Source of the DNA: Polyangiaceae bacterium
GTDB taxonomy: Bacteria; Myxococcota_A; Polyangia; Polyangiales; Polyangiaceae
Direction: 5' to 3'
Assembly (NCBI GenBank): GCA_025937835.1
Contig: JAICQO010000015.1
Location: 1 to 64,000, forward strand
DNA length: 64,000 bases
A model generated the notes under the pieces. It made no database searches. It had not been told where the DNA came from and saw only the letters and a program-made list of their open reading frames with translations. The translations under genes were made by a program, and so were the position numbers. Positions 53,545 to 61,960 of this stretch are shown here, in pieces; position 1 is the stretch's first letter, and every line of letters starts with the position of its first letter.

Positions 53545-54197
53545 GCCGCGCCGAGGTCCTGAGGCGCATCGAGGAGCTGGCCGTCGTCCCGGTGGTGCGC
53601 GCGCCGAGCGCCGGACTCGCGCTGGCTGCAGTCGAGGCGTTGCTCGAGGGCGGCCTGTCGGTGTTCGAGATCACGCTGACCGTTCCGGGCGCGCTCGGCG
53701 TGATCGAGAAGCTCGTCGTAGAGCTCGGCGAGCGCGCGGTCGTGGGCGCCGGGACGGTGCTCTCGGCGGAAAGCGCGCTCGAGGCCACGCGAGCCGGCGC
53801 GGCATTCGTCGTCAGCCCGGGCCTCGATCTGCGCACGGTCGAAGTCATGCGCGCGCGAGAGATCCCGGTGTTCCCGGGAGCGCTCACGCCGACCGAAATC
53901 CTCAGCGCCTGGAGCGCCGGCGCCGACGTGGTGAAAATCTTCCCCTGCTCGGCGGTGGGCGGCGCCAGGTACCTCACGCAACTCCGCGGCCCGTTCCCGG
54001 ACATCAAGCTGATGCCGACCGGCGGTGTCAGCGTCGCCAACGCTGCAGAGTTCCTGCGAGCGGGGGCGACCGCAGTCGGGCTCGGGACGGACCTCGTGGA
54101 CGTCTCGGCCGTCGAGGCTGGGCGCGCTCACGTGTTGACGGAGCGCGCGCGCGCGCTGCTCGAGAGCCTGCGCCCCGCGCGTGCCACGCTGATCTGA
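53541..54197 (+). CDS. eda: 2-keto-3-deoxy-6-phosphogluconate (KDPG) aldolase
   Basis: 218 residues, a class I aldolase TIM barrel. Catalytic Lys132 in VVKIFPCSAVGG (Schiff base), Glu in VFEITLTVPGA, and phosphate-binding MPTGGVSVANAAEFL. It splits KDPG to pyruvate and glyceraldehyde-3-phosphate. Start overlaps the kinase stop (ATGA). A strong hairpin follows. Confidence 0.95.
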   Translation: MSRAEVLRRIEELAVVPVVRAPSAGLALAAVEALLEGGLSVFEITLTVPGALGVIEKLVVELGERAVVGAGTVLSAESALEATRAGAAFVVSPGLDLRTVEVMRAREIPVFPGALTPTEILSAWSAGADVVKIFPCSAVGGARYLTQLRGPFPDIKLMPTGGVSVANAAEFLRAGATAVGLGTDLVDVSAVEAGRAHVLTERARALLESLRPARATLI

Positions 54198-54213
54198 GCT
54201 CGAGAAAATCCGA

Positions 54214-54259
54214 GGCCCGAGCCGATCAGGGGTGGACCCTCCCGTGATCGACTCGGGCC
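54214..54259. terminator. Long hairpin after eda (bidirectional)
   Basis: GGCCCGAG..CGATCA and TGATCG.CTCGGGCC form a 15-position stem with one mismatch and a 16-nt loop. It sits between the eda stop and the convergent lipoprotein stop. No T-run. Confidence 0.75.
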
Positions 54260-54269
54260 CGGCTAAGAC

Positions 54270-54752
54270 TCAGAAACCGAAGCCTCCGGCTTTGGCCGTA
54301 GTGCCGCCCGTGCCCCCGCCCTGCCCGAACGCGGCGCGTCCGCCAGTGCTCGTCCTACCGCCAGTGGCGGTGTTCGAAGCACAATCCCAGATCATCTTGC
54401 CCGTGCTCACCGAGCGCCGGCAGGTGCAGGTCGTGGTGACCTCGTACACGCATTTCAGTGTCGTGCCGTCGGTCGGCGGCGTGCAGGCGTCACCGTAGTC
54501 CGGCTCCTCCATCGGGCACTTCGAAGAATTGGTCGATGAACGACCCCCGCTTCCACTGCCACTGTTCTTGGAGCCCCCGCTACCGCTGATGCGACCACCG
54601 CTGGCGCTGATTCCGCCCGTGTTCGAACCGCCGGTGGGAAACGGCATGTTCGGCCCGGGAACGATCTCGGGCGGCTGAGGATCATCGGCGCACGCCGAGA
54701 CCCCGACGACTCCGCCGATCACTGCGAATAGACCGAGATTCAAGGCACGCAT
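54270..54752 (-). CDS. Small Gly/Ser-rich putative lipoprotein
   Basis: 160 residues. Signal peptide and lipobox VSAC (Cys about 21). Residues about 40-75 and the C-terminus are Gly/Ser/Thr-rich. A central domain of about 50 residues carries five or six cysteines (KCPMEEPDYGDACTPP, then VYEVTTTCTCRR and DCAS). No function known. It is 3' to, and convergent with, eda. Confidence 0.72.
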   Translation of the reverse strand: MRALNLGLFAVIGGVVGVSACADDPQPPEIVPGPNMPFPTGGSNTGGISASGGRISGSGGSKNSGSGSGGRSSTNSSKCPMEEPDYGDACTPPTDGTTLKCVYEVTTTCTCRRSVSTGKMIWDCASNTATGGRTSTGGRAAFGQGGGTGGTTAKAGGFGF

Positions 54753-54894
54753 GGGGCAAGCCTAGCCCGCAGGCCGGGCTCGACCGAGGGTCAGTAGCGC
54801 GATCCGGGGAGGACAGGCAACCACACTTCGGCACTTGGGCCGAATTACCCGGCCAAGTCGCCGTTCGGCCCAGAGGCCGCCCTCCCGAGCTAGC

Positions 54895-57800
54895 TCATTC
54901 CGCGATGGGCGCGCACTCGAGCTCAGGACCCATGGTGAAATTGTTGGCGTCGTTGCACTCGAGCACGCTGTCCAGCGGATCGGCCACGCCATAAAGCGTG
55001 ACGTCCCGCGCGAGGCGCTCGAGCGAGACGCGAGCCGCCACGCTGCCCTGCGGTTCGATCGGCCCTGCGACGGTGACCTCGCCCACGACCTTGCCGCCCT
55101 GGCTCGGGTCGCCGGTGTAGATCCGCACCAGCACGTCTTCGGCGGGGACGGCCCCGTCGTTGAACACCGTGACGTCCACGACCGGGCCCGAACAGCCCTG
55201 GGCCGAGTCGATCTCGAGCCGCACGTCGGCGATGCCCTCGATCGCGTTCACGTCCTTCGTGATGGAGTTGTTGTCCTCGTTGCACTCGCGCTCGAGCCCG
55301 TGAGCGGAGGCGTCGGTGCTCGGATCCACCACCGCGCGGACCGTGTCGGGCAGCCTTCCCGTAGGCGCGTTCGTGGCGTCGTATTCGACGCTGAGCAACA
55401 CCCTCGCGTTGGGGTCCAGGCTCTTGTCGAGGGTGAATCGGATCGGCTCGCCCTGATCGTCGGTCAGCGCCGATTCGACCCCGGCCCAGCTGCCGTAAAA
55501 CTCCACCTCGATACCGGGGCCCACCCGCAAATCGCCCTGATTCCGGACCTCGATCGAAACTTCGATCCGCTCCGAGAGCGTGCCGCATTCGGCACCGGGC
55601 GACGACACCTGAATGCCGACCACGGTCAGATCGGGCGCGACGCCGTAGGAACGCGGCTGCGAGCGGTAGGTGTTGTAGTCGGCGCGCGTGGTCGTGGCGA
55701 AGCTCGGCGGCTCGTGCACGGGGATGCGTGCGCCCTCGGTGACGTTGGTGACGTGGTACGAGTGCTGGTTCCAGATCCGGCGCGCCGCCACCCAGGTGTC
55801 GTTCGCGTCACCCCAGACGTCGATGCCGTTCGGCAGAGCGTTCTGCGCCACCTTGCCGCCGCCGAACTGGTCGAGCTGCGTGAGTGTGCACTGCCGGGTC
55901 TCGTTGTTGCTGATCACGACGATCTCGGCGTTGCCGTCGTTGTCGACGTCCGCCACGACCGGGTTTTCGACCACCGTCCGGCTGAGCGAGGGCTGTGCGA
56001 ACAGCACCGCGCCGTCGGCACCGCCATACACGCGGAAATAGCACTGGTCGTTGTAGACGACCTCGGCCGAGCCGTCGCCGTTGAAGTCGAACACGCTCGA
56101 CGACGTCGCCCGGCTCGAGTCGTCCTCGGTGCGGCGCGCCCAACCGTTGTGCAGGCAGACGCACTGCTCGCTGATCGGGCTGCACACGGCGCCGTCGTTG
56201 CAATCGGAGTCCGAGGCGCAGGCGCCGCTCGCGTTGGAGGCGGGAGCGGGCGTGCGCGCCGGGTTCGCCCCGGGCGAGGCGCCGGTCGCGGTCATGATCG
56301 TCGGCCAGGCCTGGCAGGACGCCGAGGCTGCCTGTAGATCGATCACCGCATAGTAGTGAGAGAGCGCGGTGGCGACCTCGGGGAAGCCGTCGCCGTCGAA
56401 GTCGTCGATGTTCGGCGCGCCGCCGCGTGTGCCGAGCTGCGGCTCGTTGCTCACGAGCTGATCCACCTGCTGGTAGCGGAGGCGAGCGCCAGTTTCACCC
56501 TCGAGGATGATTAGATAACCGTTGGCGATCAGCACCACCTCGGGGCTGCCGTCGAGCGGGTTGTCGGGCCCCGGCGGCTGAGCCTGGTTCTGGCCCAGCA
56601 CGTCCGCCACCGCGCAGAAGCCGTCGGCCTGCGCGTTCGGAATGCCGGTGGCGGCGCTGGTGCCGTTCTTTTCCTGGGCGTCCCAGAGCAGCGTCAGCCG
56701 TCCCGCGCAGTAGTCGGATTCCGGAGCTGCCGCGCAATCCGCCGGCTCCGGCAAGCGGTAGGCGCTCGTGCCGGCCACGATCTCGAGCCCCTCCGCGTCC
56801 GCGATGTCGGCGACGCACACGGACGGCCCGAAGTAGCGCTGGTAGTTGTTCGCAGCGTCGGCGTCCTGCACGCCCTCGCGCTTCTCCCCCGTGAAGACCT
56901 GGGCGATCACGAGCTCGTCGTCTTGCTCGCCGAGCACGAGCACGCGGTTGCCGACGACGATCTCGGGGAAGCCGTCGAAGTCGAGGTTCGCAATCGCCGG
57001 GGCGGGCGAGGCCCAGGTGTCGCCGGTTTCGGCGTGCGCCGGCCACAGCTCGTCGGCGCTGCGCGTGACGAGGCGGCCCTGGTTGTCCAGGATCAACAGA
57101 CCGCCCGTAGAGGTCGGGACGACGATCTCGGGAGAGCCGTCGTCGTCGAGGTCGCCCACCGCCAGCGCACCGGCCGGGCGCGCCAGCGCCGCGGACAGAT
57201 CGGTGCCGCAGGACAGGCTGAGCGCGTCGCCCTCGAACCAACGAGCGCCGCCGGCCTCGGGATCACCGCAGACGGCGAAGTAGTCCTTGCCCTTGTCGGC
57301 TCCGCCGCCGTGGATGGCACGCACGATCCCGAGATCGCCGGGCGTATTGCCGCGGTAGCTCATGAACAGGATCTCGGGGAAGTCGCGCTCGTCGATCAAC
57401 CCGTCGCCGTTGTCGTCGTTCAGGTTCGCGACCACCGGCGTCGACACCACCTGCGCGGAGGGGCCGAAGGGCGCGGGCGCAGCGGACTTCGCGGCGCTCT
57501 CTCCGCCCCAGTGGAACTCGAGGCTCGGCAGCACGTCCGTGAAATCTGCCGGCGGGAGCGTGCAGGTCGGCGCTGCACCGGTGCCGACGCAAGCCCCGGC
57601 GTCGCACTCGGTGAACTCGGGACAGTCCCAGTCGTCTTCGCAGGTGCAGCCGGTGGCGCCGCTAGACAGCGTGGTGCACTCGCTCTCGAAGTACTCCGAA
57701 CCGGTACAGCCGTAGCGCTTGACCTGGGCCGCGCCGTTCGGTTCGCAGACCAGCACGTCGTCGCCTTCGCAGCTCTGCTCGCCGGGCTGACAGACGTCGT

Positions 57801-58167
57801 CGACGCACACCTTGCCGTCGCAGTGCTTGGTCTCGGGGCAGTCGACGTCGGAATCACAGGCGATGCGCACGCACTCGAAATCTCCGCTCGCGTTCTGCTG
57901 GCACTCCTCGAGCGCGCCGCACACGAAACGGCCGCACAGCCCCGGATTGCTGGCATCCCCACCGGTCGCTCCGTTGGACGGCTCGCCGCCCTGCGGCAGC
58001 ATCACGCCCGGTCCGCCGCCCATATTCGGCGGCGGCGGTTGGGTCATGTCTCCGCCGGTCGAGTTCATGCCCTCGACCTCGTTGGGCTTCTCTTCCTCGC
58101 TACAGCTCGATGTCCCCATCCCTGCCAGCGCGGCAAGGAATGCAAGCGGTATCCAAGGCCGATTCAT
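54895..58167 (-). CDS. Large surface lipoprotein with FG-GAP/VCBS-like repeats and C-terminal CARDB domains
   Basis: 1090 residues. Signal peptide with lipobox GTSSC, a short Gly-rich linker, then a cysteine-rich N-terminal region of repeated small motifs (CDSDVDCPETKHC, CEDDWDCPEFTEC). Residues about 210-820 contain repeated FG-GAP-type units, recognised by D-x-D-x-D/N-G-x-x-E/D loops (LDDDGSPEIVV, LDFDGFPEIVVGN, FDGDGFPEVA, FNGDGSAEVVY, VDNDGNAEIVV), the pattern of integrin-like beta-propellers with calcium. The last ~250 residues carry two CARDB-like modules (PDLTVVGIQVSSP, then VDVTVFNDGAVPAEDV). Likely a surface protein for adhesion or binding. Confidence 0.87.
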   Translation of the reverse strand: MNRPWIPLAFLAALAGMGTSSCSEEEKPNEVEGMNSTGGDMTQPPPPNMGGGPGVMLPQGGEPSNGATGGDASNPGLCGRFVCGALEECQQNASGDFECVRIACDSDVDCPETKHCDGKVCVDDVCQPGEQSCEGDDVLVCEPNGAAQVKRYGCTGSEYFESECTTLSSGATGCTCEDDWDCPEFTECDAGACVGTGAAPTCTLPPADFTDVLPSLEFHWGGESAAKSAAPAPFGPSAQVVSTPVVANLNDDNGDGLIDERDFPEILFMSYRGNTPGDLGIVRAIHGGGADKGKDYFAVCGDPEAGGARWFEGDALSLSCGTDLSAALARPAGALAVGDLDDDGSPEIVVPTSTGGLLILDNQGRLVTRSADELWPAHAETGDTWASPAPAIANLDFDGFPEIVVGNRVLVLGEQDDELVIAQVFTGEKREGVQDADAANNYQRYFGPSVCVADIADAEGLEIVAGTSAYRLPEPADCAAAPESDYCAGRLTLLWDAQEKNGTSAATGIPNAQADGFCAVADVLGQNQAQPPGPDNPLDGSPEVVLIANGYLIILEGETGARLRYQQVDQLVSNEPQLGTRGGAPNIDDFDGDGFPEVATALSHYYAVIDLQAASASCQAWPTIMTATGASPGANPARTPAPASNASGACASDSDCNDGAVCSPISEQCVCLHNGWARRTEDDSSRATSSSVFDFNGDGSAEVVYNDQCYFRVYGGADGAVLFAQPSLSRTVVENPVVADVDNDGNAEIVVISNNETRQCTLTQLDQFGGGKVAQNALPNGIDVWGDANDTWVAARRIWNQHSYHVTNVTEGARIPVHEPPSFATTTRADYNTYRSQPRSYGVAPDLTVVGIQVSSPGAECGTLSERIEVSIEVRNQGDLRVGPGIEVEFYGSWAGVESALTDDQGEPIRFTLDKSLDPNARVLLSVEYDATNAPTGRLPDTVRAVVDPSTDASAHGLERECNEDNNSITKDVNAIEGIADVRLEIDSAQGCSGPVVDVTVFNDGAVPAEDVLVRIYTGDPSQGGKVVGEVTVAGPIEPQGSVAARVSLERLARDVTLYGVADPLDSVLECNDANNFTMGPELECAPIAE

Positions 58168-58301
58168 CGCGAAAGCGTATCAGTCCGGTTTGGGGCGTTC
58201 ACCAAAAAATTCCAGACACAACCGCCACGCTAGGCCACGCCGATCAGCGATTTTTCCCCACTTGGGCTTACACGCAGCGCCCCTCTGCCGCTGCGCGGGG
58301 C

Positions 58302-59258
58302 TCAGAAGAGGTAGCGCTCGCCCGAGTCACACAGGATCGTCACGACGTTGCCGGTTCCGATCCGAGACGCCACTTCGCACGCGGCGTGAACGTTGGCACC
58401 CGAGGACGGGCCGACCAACAGCCCTTCCTCGCGAGCCAGCCGCCGCGCCATGCGTTCGGCGGTCACGTCGCTGACCTCGAGGATCTCGTCCACCAGACTG
58501 CGGTCGAAGATTTCGGGGACGAACCCCGCGCCGAGCCCCTGGATGCCGTGCATGCCCGGCGGCTTGCCGCCGAGCACCGCGCTGTTTTGCGGCTCGACCG
58601 CGACGATGCGCACCCGGTTACCGAGCGCGGCGCGCAGCGTGCGCGCGACGCCGGTGATCGTGCCGCTCGTGCCCACGCCCGCGACGAAGGCCGCGATGTT
58701 GCCGTCGAGCTGCTCGAGGATCTCGTGACCCGTGCCGCGCTCGTGAGATTCGGCGTTCGCCGCGTTGGAGAACTGACTGGGCATGAACGCCGAGGGCGTC
58801 TCTTCCAGCAATGCGCGCGCGCGCTTGACCGCACCGGTCATGCCGTCTGCGGCGGGAGTGAGCACGATGTCCGCCCCGTAGGCGCGCAGGATGTAGCGGC
58901 GCTCGAGGCTCATGTCCTCGGGCATCACCAGCATGCAGCGGTAGCCTCGCACGGCGGCGATCATGGCCAGGCTGATGCCGGTATTGCCGCTGGTGGCCTC
59001 GATCAGCGTCGAGCCCGCCTTCAGCGCGCCGGACTGCTCGGCCGCGACGATCATCGACAAGGCCGGGCGATCCTTGACGCTGCCGCCCGGGTTCATGAAC
59101 TCGGCCTTGGCGAACACGTTCGTGGACGGCTGCGCGACGCGACCGAGCCGCACCAGCGGCGTCTTTTCGATCAACGCCAGGGCGTCGTCCGCGACGCGCA
59201 GGCCCGACCGAGTGAAACGATTTCCGGAGACTCGTGCCGACGGCTCGCCAGATTTCAT
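58302..59258 (-). CDS. cysK: Cysteine synthase / PLP-dependent beta-substituting lyase
   Basis: 318 residues. PLP-binding Lys62 in GGSVKDRPA, substrate loop EATSGNTG, PLP-phosphate loop GVGTSGTITG, and C-terminal LCDSGERYL. It uses O-acetylserine and sulfide (or related donors) to make cysteine. The ATG is chosen for the normal N-terminal length. It is the last gene of the minus-strand set with ygfZ and the PDZ lipoprotein, 23 nt after ygfZ. Confidence 0.93.
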   Translation of the reverse strand: MKSGEPSARVSGNRFTRSGLRVADDALALIEKTPLVRLGRVAQPSTNVFAKAEFMNPGGSVKDRPALSMIVAAEQSGALKAGSTLIEATSGNTGISLAMIAAVRGYRCMLVMPEDMSLERRYILRAYGADIVLTPAADGMTGAVKRARALLEETPSAFMPSQFSNAANAESHERGTGHEILEQLDGNIAAFVAGVGTSGTITGVARTLRAALGNRVRIVAVEPQNSAVLGGKPPGMHGIQGLGAGFVPEIFDRSLVDEILEVSDVTAERMARRLAREEGLLVGPSSGANVHAACEVASRIGTGNVVTILCDSGERYLF

Positions 59259-59281
59259 TCGATCCGGGACGCTAGCACCAT

Positions 59282-60217
59282 TCACGGCAGGGGGAGCGTA
59301 ACAATCCGCGCCGCCCGACCCTGAACCGAAAAACGTGTGGGCGCGCCTCCGTCGACGTGGGGGTCGAAGTAAGGCGCCTTCAAGCGCGCGAAGGCCAGCA
59401 CCGTCGTGGCAGCACCGGGAGCCACGCCGCGCACCGCGGCCGAACGGATGGCGCCGACCGACTCGTCGTGCCCCGCAACGGCGACCGGCGAATCCGGGGC
59501 CGGTAAATCCGCCCCCGCGATCTCGAGCACGGCGAGACGTCGTTTCACCTTGCCGCGCAGGTCCTGCATGCACACGACCTCTTGGCCGAGATAGCAGCCC
59601 TTGTCCCAGGACACCGCTCGCCGGTCGAGGGCCGCCTCGTGCGGGTTGTCGTCAGTGCCGTAGTCGACGCCAAACTCCGGGAAGCCGTGCCGGAGCCGCA
59701 GCAACCTCCACCCCTCGGGGTCGAGCGCCACGGCGCCCGGATCGAGCTCCGCGAGTCGCGCGAGCGCAGCGCCGAGCGCGCGTTCCTCTACCGAAAGCGC
59801 CGCGCCGCTGCCCGTACCCAGCCAGTCGATCGCGCCGTGAGCGAGCGCTTGCTCGGATAGCGCCAGGGACAGCCGCGCTGCACCCTCGCCGCTCAGCCGC
59901 AGCCAGGCGACATCCGGCGCGCGCTCGAGCTCGACGTCCTCCATCACCAAATGCGCGTCGAGCACCTCTCGCACTGCCTCACCGGTGCCGCGCGCGACGC
60001 CGATCAGGAGCCCGTCGCGCGTCGCGAGCACATCCATGTCGGTCCGGATCTTGCCGGTCTTGGTCAACAGCAACGCGTACGCGCCGCGCCCGGGCGCGAC
60101 GCCGCGCAGGTCGGCGCTGACCAATCCGTTCAGCCACGACACTGCATCCGGGCCGCGCGCGCGCAGCGTCTCGCGCGCCGAGTCCACGAAGAACGAGACC
60201 GAGCTCGCGGAGGTCAT
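59282..60217 (-). CDS. ygfZ: Folate-binding iron-sulfur cluster assembly protein YgfZ
   Basis: 311 residues with GcvT/YgfZ fold. The diagnostic motif K-G-C-Y-x-G-Q-E is present as DKGCYLGQEVV with Cys208. In other bacteria YgfZ supports assembly or repair of [4Fe-4S] enzymes (e.g. MiaB) with folate. The ATG overlaps the upstream stop (ATGA). The neighbour cysK makes cysteine, the sulfur source for clusters. Confidence 0.94.
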   Translation of the reverse strand: MTSASSVSFFVDSARETLRARGPDAVSWLNGLVSADLRGVAPGRGAYALLLTKTGKIRTDMDVLATRDGLLIGVARGTGEAVREVLDAHLVMEDVELERAPDVAWLRLSGEGAARLSLALSEQALAHGAIDWLGTGSGAALSVEERALGAALARLAELDPGAVALDPEGWRLLRLRHGFPEFGVDYGTDDNPHEAALDRRAVSWDKGCYLGQEVVCMQDLRGKVKRRLAVLEIAGADLPAPDSPVAVAGHDESVGAIRSAAVRGVAPGAATTVLAFARLKAPYFDPHVDGGAPTRFSVQGRAARIVTLPLP

Positions 60218-61008
60218 TCGTCGAGCGTGGCGTAGATCGGGCCGTCGCGCAGCTCGACGTCGCGCGTGGCGCCGTCCTTGCGGCGGACGCCGAGCTTGAG
60301 CCCGGTGCTGGCGTTGGCGTTGATCAGGCTGCGCACCCGCTTTTCATCCATGGTCTTCACGGGTTCGCCCATCAGGCTCACGATCTGGTCGCCGCGCTGG
60401 AGCTTGGCCCGCGCCGCCGGTGACTCGCGCCAGACCTTGGTGATGAATACCGCGTCGGTGCGAAGCTCGTAGGACATGCCGACGCCGATCGTCCCGTGCG
60501 CGGGCTCGACCTCGAGCACGACGAACGCGCCGCTGTCGCAGCTCACCTCGAGCCGCCCCTCGCCCGACGCCGACTCGTGGAGGTCGCGGACCCGCTCCAT
60601 GCAGATCGGCCGGTCGTTGATCGGGTTACTGTCCCAGAGCTCGACCGTGACCTGTGCCTTCGGCGAGATCCGATAATTACCGCGCTTCTGGTTGGGCCAG
60701 GTCGGTTGCAGGGTGTTGCCTTGAACCGGCGTCACGACCACCTCCACCTTGTCCACGAGCAGCTTGCCGACGACGTCGGGCAAGGACCCACCCACCGAGT
60801 CCCAGTCCCGCCCGTCCCGGGTGCGCGCGGGGATCGACGCCTTGGCGAACGCCAAGTAGAGCAGGTCGGGCGGCGGCGGCGGATCGAAGCGAAAGCCCGT
60901 AGGCACCTGACGCACCGGCGTCGACAGCTCCGGATACACCGCACTGCAGCCCGACATCGCGAACAAAAGTCCCGCCGCGAAAATTCGCGACAATCCACGC
61001 AATCCCAT
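60214..61008 (-). CDS. Lipoprotein with C-terminal PDZ domain
   Basis: 264 residues. Signal peptide with lipobox AMSGC (Cys about 21). A central beta-rich domain has two Cys (about 130 and 155). The C-terminal PDZ (about 170-260) has the GMSYELRTDAVFITKVWRES start and LQRGDQIVSLMGEPVKTMD. PDZ domains bind C-terminal peptides; without a protease domain this is probably an adaptor in the envelope. An upstream ATG 18 nt earlier is possible. Confidence 0.82.
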   Translation of the reverse strand: MGLRGLSRIFAAGLLFAMSGCSAVYPELSTPVRQVPTGFRFDPPPPPDLLYLAFAKASIPARTRDGRDWDSVGGSLPDVVGKLLVDKVEVVVTPVQGNTLQPTWPNQKRGNYRISPKAQVTVELWDSNPINDRPICMERVRDLHESASGEGRLEVSCDSGAFVVLEVEPAHGTIGVGMSYELRTDAVFITKVWRESPAARAKLQRGDQIVSLMGEPVKTMDEKRVRSLINANASTGLKLGVRRKDGATRDVELRDGPIYATLDE

Positions 61009-61053
61009 GATTTCGCAGCGTAACATCGCCGCTCGCGCGACGCAGCATTCGGC

Positions 61054-61800
61054 TCAGCTGGCGGACAGGACCGGCTCGCCCGCCGGTCCGCGGCCAAGGC
61101 CGCAGGCCCGCGCCACGGCGTCGCGATAGCCCAGCCAGGCCGCATGGGTCTTTTCGAGGGCCTCGACCGCGATCGGGCGCGCGCCTTCCGGGACCGCGTC
61201 GAGGATCACCTTCCAGGCGGCTTTTCGGTGGTCGCCTTCGACGCTGCGGTGAGCCTTGGTGAGCGCCAGGTGCTCGACCGGCAAGCCATAATGGCGCACC
61301 AAGGGGTGCTGCTCGAGGGGCGGAGGCGGAACCCGAACGCCCTCGAGCTCGCGCCGCTCGTTGGCCGTGCCCTCCAGAAACAGGGTCGTGACCACCGCCG
61401 CGGCCTCCCAGCCCTCGCGCAGCGTGAAATGGTCGATGATGTCGCGTAAGTGTCGGGACTCAGGGAGGAGCTCGACGGCCTCGAACCGCGACACGTCCAT
61501 GCCGAGCCCCCTCGGGTACTCGAGGAACAGCTCGGGATGTGGGCGCCCTGCGGCAAGGCCGCCCGTCTCCTCTTCGTACACGTTGGCGATCAGCTCGCGA
61601 CGCGCCTCGGCGACCGGGCAAGCCACGTAGGCGCGCGCCACGAGCACTGGGAAGTCGCGCACGTACACCGCGTACTCTTGCTCCAGATGAACGTGCAGTC
61701 GCTCGCGCGGCACGAGCCCCGAGGTGAACCCGGGCCAGGCCCAGTGGATCTTGCGATCCATCACGGCCAAGAGCGCCTCGCGGAACTCCGAGCGGTTCAT
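61054..61800 (-). CDS. Haem-oxygenase-fold protein of the PqqC/TenA-like group
   Basis: 248 residues, helical throughout. Candidate iron-ligand residues lie at typical places: Glu in LHVHLEQEYAVYVRD, EEETGG after IANVY, and His/Asp in KAHRSVEGDHRKAAW. This matches iron-containing PqqC-like or CADD-like redox enzymes of the haem-oxygenase fold, which act on a wide range of substrates. No PQQ genes are adjacent. It is the first gene of the set leading to the PDZ lipoprotein, ygfZ and cysK (45 nt upstream of the lipoprotein). Confidence 0.8.
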   Translation of the reverse strand: MNRSEFREALLAVMDRKIHWAWPGFTSGLVPRERLHVHLEQEYAVYVRDFPVLVARAYVACPVAEARRELIANVYEEETGGLAAGRPHPELFLEYPRGLGMDVSRFEAVELLPESRHLRDIIDHFTLREGWEAAAVVTTLFLEGTANERRELEGVRVPPPPLEQHPLVRHYGLPVEHLALTKAHRSVEGDHRKAAWKVILDAVPEGARPIAVEALEKTHAAWLGYRDAVARACGLGRGPAGEPVLSAS

Positions 61801-61960
61801 GCGTGCCTCTTGCTCTACCTCGACGACTCGGCAGAACGAAATTTTGGTCTCGCAACGTGACCCTCGGCTCCCGTCGAGCGGCCCCCGAGCCAGGGCGTCT
61901 CGCGCGAGTGCGATGATCCAACGTGCCGAAGTGCGCGGTCGGCGTTATCCTTGAGGTTAG
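61801..61960. promoter_or_regulatory. Divergent intergenic region
   Basis: 160 nt between the starts of the PqqC-like gene (minus) and the amidotransferase-like gene (plus). It must contain both promoters; no consensus pair was clear. Confidence 0.4.

Noticed and set aside
54835-56337. 500-codon plus-strand frame opposite the FG-GAP lipoprotein gene
   Set aside because: Antisense shadow; translation is His/Arg/Val/Asp-rich without a recognisable domain.
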